Below, one piece after another: positions 16,832-20,161 of a DNA stretch of 20,161 bases. The position numbers and the translations under genes were made by a program. The notes beneath the pieces were generated by a model, which was not told the DNA's origin, did not search any database, and worked only from the letters and a program-made list of their open reading frames with translations. Position 1 is the stretch's first letter. Each line of letters opens with the position of its first letter. This DNA is from an uncultured bacterium (GTDB lineage: Bacteria; Actinomycetota; Coriobacteriia; Coriobacteriales; Coriobacteriaceae), in contig CAJMMD010000038.1 of assembly GCA_905214465.1 (NCBI GenBank), forward strand, positions 1 through 20,161. Reading direction: 5' to 3'.

Positions 16832-17575
16832 CTATTGCATCGGGTCGGACAGGACCCGTTCGATCTCTGATGCGGGAAGTGCGCCTTGGCGCAGGATCTG
16901 GAGCTCGCCGTGCTGAAACGACACGATGGTCGAGGCGTCGCGACACGGGGTCTCACCGGCGTCGACGGCAACATCGACCCCCTCCAGGATGCGACCCTCC
17001 ACCGTGATAAAACTTGCCGGCGCGGGCGCGCCATGCGTGTTGGCGCTGGTGCAGGCAAGGGGGCTGCCACAGGCGCGAATGAGCGCCTGCACCACGGGCG
17101 AGGCCGAAGCGCGAAGTGCCACCGTGTCGTCGGCAGCGCGCATAAAGGTCGGCACGCAGGGGGCTGCCTTGACCACGATAGTCAGGGCTCCCGGCCAGCA
17201 TCGTCGCGCGAGTATGCGGGCATCTTCCGGGATATCCACGCCATAGCGGTCGAGTGCTTCGACGCCATCGACCAGCCAAGCGACGGTTTGCGTGAGTTCA
17301 CGTTGCTTGAGAGTGAAGATACGGCGATAGCCGGTGCCGAGCGCAGGAACTGCGGCGCCGTTGACGGCAGCCTGCGGATCGCGCGGCCACGATGGGAATT
17401 CGCTTGTATCTTGGGGCACGGCGTCCGAGAAGGCGTTGACTGCCACGGCGACACCGTAGACGGTCTCGGTCGGGATCAAAGCCAGGCCGCCGCGGCCGAG
17501 CACCTCGGCCGTGCGCTCGACGGCAAGCCGATGCGGCTCGCGCGTTCCCTCGTATACCCGATAGACCGTCTGCAT
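16832..17575 (-). CDS. tsaC: L-threonylcarbamoyladenylate synthase (TsaC/Sua5/YrdC family)
   Basis: 247 aa. Makes threonylcarbamoyl-AMP from threonine, bicarbonate and ATP for the t6A37 modification of ANN-decoding tRNAs. Visible: ALIPTETVYGVA (32-43), the KxR site KQR (90-92), WPGALTIVV (127-135), VALRAS, and the substrate-site segment LACTSAN (173-179). There is no separate C-terminal Sua5 domain. Between YGVAVAVNA and YRRIFTLKQR there are about 30 extra residues (about 49-80, Pro/Ala/Asp-rich) compared with the compact E. coli TsaC. The ATG at 17575 has AAGGGG about 11 nt upstream, a somewhat long spacing. First gene of tsaC-glpK. Confidence 0.9.
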   Translation of the reverse strand: MQTVYRVYEGTREPHRLAVERTAEVLGRGGLALIPTETVYGVAVAVNAFSDAVPQDTSEFPSWPRDPQAAVNGAAVPALGTGYRRIFTLKQRELTQTVAWLVDGVEALDRYGVDIPEDARILARRCWPGALTIVVKAAPCVPTFMRAADDTVALRASASPVVQALIRACGSPLACTSANTHGAPAPASFITVEGRILEGVDVAVDAGETPCRDASTIVSFQHGELQILRQGALPASEIERVLSDPMQ

Positions 17576-17593
17576 GTGTATGCCAGCCCCTTA

Positions 17594-17662
17594 CGCTCTG
17601 GTGCAAGTTTGTTTACTGTGGGGCATTCTCGCACGAAACGTTCAACCTATTTGCCCAGAGCG
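17594..17662. repeat. Long-range inverted repeat upstream of tsaC
   Basis: CGCTCTGGTGCAA at 17594-17606 and TTGCCCAGAGCG at 17651-17662 are complementary over 12 bp with one bulged T, and enclose 44 nt. The pair fills most of the 134-bp gap between hicB and tsaC and ends 18 nt before the tsaC start. It could be a leader structure or two half-sites for a regulator. No convincing -35/-10 pair was found nearby. Confidence 0.5.
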
Positions 17663-17709
17663 CATGTTGGTTTGGTGAGCGGCTCTAGTAGTCGGTGAAA
17701 GTGAGGGGG

Positions 17710-18156
17710 TTATTGGACTGCGACGAACTTCTTTGGCCTGCCGGCGTGGCGTTCTTGGGCGGCGTAGCGCTCGATGCTGTCTATCGTTATCATCCGACGG
17801 CCGTCGACGAGTTCAACATCGAGCTTTCCGGCTTTGACCAGCGCGGTAATCCGCGGAGCGGAGACTTTGAGGTCCAGCGCTGCGTCTTTAAATGTTCGGC
17901 ACGCCGCTTCCCGAGCGTCCTCGTGGTCGATTTCGACTGAAAGGGCCACGACCTCGGCCGAGCGTTCGTACCCCGCCGGAGTCAAACCGTTGTTGAGGTC
18001 GTCGGCCAAAAACGCCATCAGTGCCTCGGTGGCATGGGCAATCGCTTCTTCGCGCGTATCGCCATCGGCAAAGGCGCCGGGAATCTGCGGGAAGCTAGCG
18101 CAGTAACCGTCGTCTTCTTTTATGAGAACGCAGTCATAGGTAAATCGCTGCCTCAT
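17710..18156 (-). CDS. hicB: HicB-family antitoxin with C-terminal DNA-binding domain
   Basis: 148 aa. Neutralises HicA and is expected to autorepress the operon. The N-terminal HicB fold (about 1-60) shows FTYDCVLIKEDDGYCASFPQIPGAFADGDTREEA-type sequence with the DGxCASFPxxPG core, followed by helix EAIAHATEALMAFLADDL. The C-terminal part (about 88-145) reads like an excisionase/MerR-type winged helix: VSAPRITALVKAGKLDVELVDGRRMITIDSIERYAA, then basic AGRPKK. That is not the ribbon-helix-helix or Xre domain commonly seen in HicB. The ATG at 18156 has GGAGG 4 nt upstream and lies 11 nt after the hicA stop. An earlier in-frame start at 18201 lies inside hicA and has no such site. Confidence 0.88.
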   Translation of the reverse strand: MRQRFTYDCVLIKEDDGYCASFPQIPGAFADGDTREEAIAHATEALMAFLADDLNNGLTPAGYERSAEVVALSVEIDHEDAREAACRTFKDAALDLKVSAPRITALVKAGKLDVELVDGRRMITIDSIERYAAQERHAGRPKKFVAVQ

Positions 18157-18167
18157 TTTGCCTCCAA

Positions 18168-18353
18168 CTACCATCCAGCTTGGCGACGAATACTTGCCCA
18201 CGTGCCCTTCTTTGGTCGATCACCACCAGAGCCGTTCACGGTGACAACGCGGTCACCAGAAACATACTTAGCATGACTACCGACTTGCGCGACCTTCACG
18301 AATCCATCGTGCTTGAGCAGGGCAATGATTTCCCGAAAGGTAGGAGGTTGCAT
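18168..18353 (-). CDS. hicA: HicA-family mRNA interferase toxin
   Basis: 61-aa toxin with the small double-stranded-RNA-binding fold; HicA family toxins cut mRNA. The N-terminus FREIIALLKHDGFVKVAQVGSHAKYV contains the conserved G-S-H with the catalytic histidine (His27), followed by VVTVNGSG and the family's C-terminal KKGTWASIRRQAG. Family members often have a second His after the catalytic one; here it is Ala. The ATG at 18353 has GAGG 8 nt upstream. It is first in the hicA-hicB operon and directly behind the operator-promoter at 18378-18407. It appears intact. Confidence 0.9.
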   Translation of the reverse strand: MQPPTFREIIALLKHDGFVKVAQVGSHAKYVSGDRVVTVNGSGGDRPKKGTWASIRRQAGW

Positions 18354-18377
18354 GGGCCGACCTCTTTCAGCCGTCCT

Positions 18378-18407
18378 AATTATAAACTAATTTATAATTT
18401 TTGCTAA
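18378..18407 (-). promoter_or_regulatory. hicAB promoter with palindromic operator
   Basis: On the minus strand, TTAGCA (plus 18402-18407), a 17-nt spacer and a perfect TATAAT (plus 18379-18384) form a strong promoter, with transcription starting about 20 nt before hicA. AATTATAAA (18378-18386) and TTTATAATT (18391-18399) are perfect 9-bp inverted repeats around CTAA; they cover the -10 box and most of the spacer. This is the expected place for autorepression by HicB. The promoter lies only about 14 bp beyond the prmC stop, with no terminator between. Confidence 0.85.
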
Positions 18408-18421
18408 CCAGTTAATAAATA

Positions 18422-19672
18422 TTACTGGCGTTGCTTGGGCTCGGTGACGATGGCTCGGACAATGCGGGGGCGATCGGTGAGGTCGTGGACGATGCGCACG
18501 TCCGACAGACCCGCTTGGCGGCAGAGCTCGGCCGCGGCGTCGAGCGCGCCCTCGTAGAGCTCGCAGGCAAACAGGCCGCCGGCGCGCAACATGTAGGGCG
18601 CCGCGTTGAGCAGGCGGCGGAAGATATCGAGACCGTCGGCACCGCCCTCGAGCGCCAGATCGGGCTCAAAGTCCTTGACCTCATGCGGCAGCGAGCGCAT
18701 GACATCGGTGGGGATGTAGGGCGGGTTGGAGACGAGTACGTCAAAGGTGCCCCACTCTTCACGGGGAATGGAGCTCACCAGGTTCGTGAGGCTGAAGGCG
18801 ACCTCGTCGGACGTGAGGCCAAGCGCATCGCGGTTTTTGGTAGCAAGGTCGATGGCGCGCGGCTCGATATCGGTAGCAGTGCAGGTGACGTGGCCGCGAC
18901 GCTCCCAGGCGATCGAGAGCGAGATACAGCCCGTGCCGCAGCCGACCTCGAGAACGCGGGCAGTGCGGGGCTCGGCTGGGGCAGGCGCAGCGGCATCCTG
19001 AGCTGAAACCGTCTCCTGGTCGGCGCCCTCGATGGCGATGTCGTATTCGTCGAGCTCGGGCTCGGCGGCTTTTGCGGCTTCGGCTTCTGCTGCTTGCGCG
19101 GCGGCTTCCTCGGCCTCGCGATCGGCAAGCTCCTCGGCATAGGCGCGGCTACCGAGCACGTCGCTACCCAGCGCAGCCTCATCGGCGGCCGTCAGGTTGG
19201 CAGCACGGCGCTCGGCGGTCGCGCGTTCGTCGGCCAGCGCCGCCTCAGCTTTGCGGGCCTGCTCGACCTCATCGTTCCAAGGCAGCTCAACACGCTGACG
19301 GGCAGCGGCCTCGGGGCTCAGCACCTCGGTATCCAGATAGTTCAGGACTTCTTCGACGAGCATCTCGGTCTCGGGGCGCGGGATGAGCACGCCGGGGGCG
19401 CACGCGACGTCGATCATGCGAAACTGCGTGCTGCCGGTGATGTACTGCAGCGGCTCGCCCTTAGCGCGGCGGACAACGGCCGCATGCATGGTCTCGAGCT
19501 GGGCCGCGTTAAGCGTCTCGTCCATACGCATATATAGGTCAATGCGCGCCAGGCCCGTGGCGGCGCACAGCAGCCACTCGGCAGAAAGACGGGGGTGCTC
19601 CTCGCCGCGCTCGGCCAGGTACTCCTTGGTCCACTCGAGACAACGCTTGATGGTCCAAATCTCGTTTGCCAT
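18422..19672 (-). CDS. prmC: Peptide chain release factor N5-glutamine methyltransferase with a large insert
   Basis: 416 aa, against about 280 for typical PrmC (HemK). Methylates the Gln of the GGQ motif in release factors 1 and 2 with S-adenosylmethionine. The N-terminal helical domain (about 1-80) and beta-hairpin with GVLIPRPETEMLVEEVL (94-110) are normal. The SAM motif VLEVGCGTGCISLSIA (240-255) and the active-site NPPYIP (316-321) are normal. Between them, about residues 119-236 form an insert rich in Ala, Glu, Asp and Arg, probably a long charged helix or disordered linker. The frame stays open with local codon habits, so it is not a frameshift. The ATG at 19672 has GAGGGGAGG 5 nt upstream; the open frame extends to 19747 without a better site. 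No prfA is visible upstream. Confidence 0.93.
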   Translation of the reverse strand: MANEIWTIKRCLEWTKEYLAERGEEHPRLSAEWLLCAATGLARIDLYMRMDETLNAAQLETMHAAVVRRAKGEPLQYITGSTQFRMIDVACAPGVLIPRPETEMLVEEVLNYLDTEVLSPEAAARQRVELPWNDEVEQARKAEAALADERATAERRAANLTAADEAALGSDVLGSRAYAEELADREAEEAAAQAAEAEAAKAAEPELDEYDIAIEGADQETVSAQDAAAPAPAEPRTARVLEVGCGTGCISLSIAWERRGHVTCTATDIEPRAIDLATKNRDALGLTSDEVAFSLTNLVSSIPREEWGTFDVLVSNPPYIPTDVMRSLPHEVKDFEPDLALEGGADGLDIFRRLLNAAPYMLRAGGLFACELYEGALDAAAELCRQAGLSDVRIVHDLTDRPRIVRAIVTEPKQRQ

Positions 19673-19720
19673 GGGGCCCTCCCCTCTTAAGCGCCGGACG
19701 GCGCGCGAATGTCGGAGCAG

Positions 19721-19747
19721 ATTGTAAGCGAGGCCAGCGCTTGGCAA
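19721..19747 (-). promoter_or_regulatory. Candidate prmC promoter
   Basis: On the minus strand, TTGCCA (plus 19742-19747) and TACAAT (plus 19721-19726) are 15 nt apart, or 16 nt if CTTGCC is taken as the -35. Both hexamers are good, but the spacing is short. Transcription would start about 40 nt before the prmC ATG. Confidence 0.4.
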
Positions 19748-19811
19748 GGGGCGATTGAAGGCGATTATCGAGAATCAACCCAGAATTTTGCACCGAGCTC
19801 GCTCAAAGTGT

Positions 19812-19919
19812 TCATTCGCTGACGTCTAAATCTGCATCCGTCAAGTTTTTGGCAAGGTTGCCCCAAAACTGACCAATATCTAACCAAGAACTTGCCAAAT
19901 CACTTGACGCGCGACCCAT
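19812..19919 (-). CDS. Possible 35-aa small protein or gene remnant
   Basis: An ATG at 19919 opens a frame of 35 codons ending at TGA (19814-19812): MGRASSDLASSWLDIGQFWG, then NLAKNLTDADLDVSE. The frame continues open upstream for a further 23 codons (residues such as AIENIARKIVQEVAGRFL) to a TGA, without an ATG or GTG. The amino-acid mix looks protein-like, with aromatic residues and alternating polar and hydrophobic positions. Against coding: the only ribosome-binding site is a weak GGGG about 9 nt upstream, and a strong inverted repeat overlaps the frame. It may be a true small protein, the 3' remnant of a lost gene, or chance. Confidence 0.25.
   Translation of the reverse strand: MGRASSDLASSWLDIGQFWGNLAKNLTDADLDVSE
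19839..19909. repeat. Long-armed inverted repeat upstream of prmC
   Basis: CGTCAAGTTTTTGGCAAG (19839-19856) is complementary to CTTGCCAAATCACTTGACG (19891-19909) over 17 base pairs, with one small asymmetric internal loop, and encloses 34 nt. The core TTGGCAAGG appears a third time at 19741-19749, inside the candidate prmC promoter. No T-tract follows on either strand, so it is not a standard terminator. Confidence 0.65.
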
Positions 19920-20063
19920 CAAAAATCGCCCCGCGACTTCTTGGACAATTTTTCGAGCAATATTTTCGATAGCAGATATATGCCGTCAATTACCTTAAGC
20001 AGGTAAGCAGCTCAAATGCCATAACAGCCGACTGAATAACATCTCAAAGCAATGTACCCAACC

Positions 20064-20092
20064 TAGTCATTTAAGAACGTCCCCAATGACTA
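20064..20092. repeat. Inverted repeat TAGTCATT...AATGACTA
   Basis: TAGTCATT (20064-20071) and AATGACTA (20085-20092) are perfect 8-bp inverted repeats around TAAGAACGTCCCC. It sits 14 bp from the 55-nt repeat copy and may belong to the same kind of dispersed intergenic sequence. Confidence 0.5.
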
Positions 20093-20105
20093 CATCTAAG
20101 GCGCC

Positions 20106-20160
20106 GCAGGTTGAGCATAAGTCAGCGAAAACGCCCCTAAGCGAGCAAGGTGACGTGAAA
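20106..20160. repeat. 55-nt intergenic repeat, copy 2
   Basis: Gapless match to 4560-4614 in the same orientation, sharing GCAGGTTGAGC, GTCAGCGA and the ends GCGA-CAAG and TGAAA. The window ends one base after it. In copy 1 a strong terminator hairpin begins at this same point, so a hairpin ending a minus-strand gene is predicted just outside the window. Confidence 0.6.
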
Positions 20161-20161
20161 G

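Larger units (their letters stand above)
19673..20161. other. 489-bp region without a confident gene
   Basis: This stretch is clearly more AT-rich than its surroundings, especially 19840-20100. It holds a possible prmC promoter (19721-19747), a possible micro-ORF (19812-19919) overlapping a long-armed inverted repeat (19839-19909), and an imperfect 13-nt tandem repeat on the minus strand near 19945-19972 (TCGAAAATATTGC then TCGAAAAATTGTC). It also holds an 8-bp inverted repeat (20064-20092) and a copy of the 55-nt intergenic repeat (20106-20160). In many bacteria prfA precedes prmC, but no trace of prfA is seen. It may be a decayed gene, an RNA element, or old mobile DNA. Confidence 0.6.

Noticed and set aside
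15355..17007. 550-aa plus-strand open frame opposite glpK and the end of tsaC
   Set aside because: It spans the junction of two well-supported minus-strand genes and has shadow-type composition.
18422..19672. Frameshift or gene fusion as the cause of the long prmC
   Set aside because: The frame is continuous, both flanking PrmC domains are complete, and the insert resembles no independent domain; an in-frame insert fits best.

Overview
The window is GC-rich, and all but one of its genes lie on the minus strand. It is ordinary chromosome from an actinobacterium of the class Coriobacteriia, most likely Collinsella or a close relative. This placement is inferred from gene order and protein character (upp next to an atpB-E-F-H-A-G-D-C operon, with murA and an LCP gene behind it) and from an rRNA-leader-like motif at the left edge. 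No database search was possible.

Read in the direction of transcription (right to left), the window runs as follows. (1) An AT-richer region of about 490 bp with no confident gene (19673-20161). It holds a 55-nt repeat copy, a long-armed inverted repeat and a possible micro-ORF. (2) prmC, with an acidic Ala/Glu-rich insert of about 118 residues. (3) A hicA-hicB toxin-antitoxin pair with a clear promoter and a palindromic operator. (4) tsaC-glpK-upp: tRNA t6A biosynthesis, glycerol phosphorylation and uracil salvage. (5) A complete F1Fo ATP synthase operon led by a small membrane protein in the AtpI position, with a plausible promoter upstream and a Rho-independent terminator after atpC. (6) murA (TTG start) and an LCP cell-wall glycopolymer transferase, ended by two tandem hairpins; the other copy of the 55-nt repeat lies just beyond them. 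(7) pepT, the only plus-strand gene, convergent with the LCP gene. It is divergent from a small DtxR/MntR-type metalloregulator, and a 20-bp near-perfect palindrome lies between them. (8) The regulator gene is followed by a homocysteine S-methyltransferase gene and a terminator, then by a phosphohexomutase gene. (9) A segment resembling the leader of an rRNA operon that would begin beyond the left edge.

The core is housekeeping: energy (ATP synthase), cell wall (MurA, LCP, probably the phosphohexomutase), translation quality (TsaC, PrmC) and salvage (Upp, PepT). No CRISPR array, prophage, complete insertion sequence or tRNA was seen. The points most worth a second look are the PrmC insert, the HicB with an excisionase-like DNA-binding tail and its operator, the secretory-type N-terminus on the ATP synthase b subunit, the mixed metal site of the MntR-like regulator with its palindrome, the 55-nt intergenic repeat, and the structured non-coding DNA upstream of prmC.
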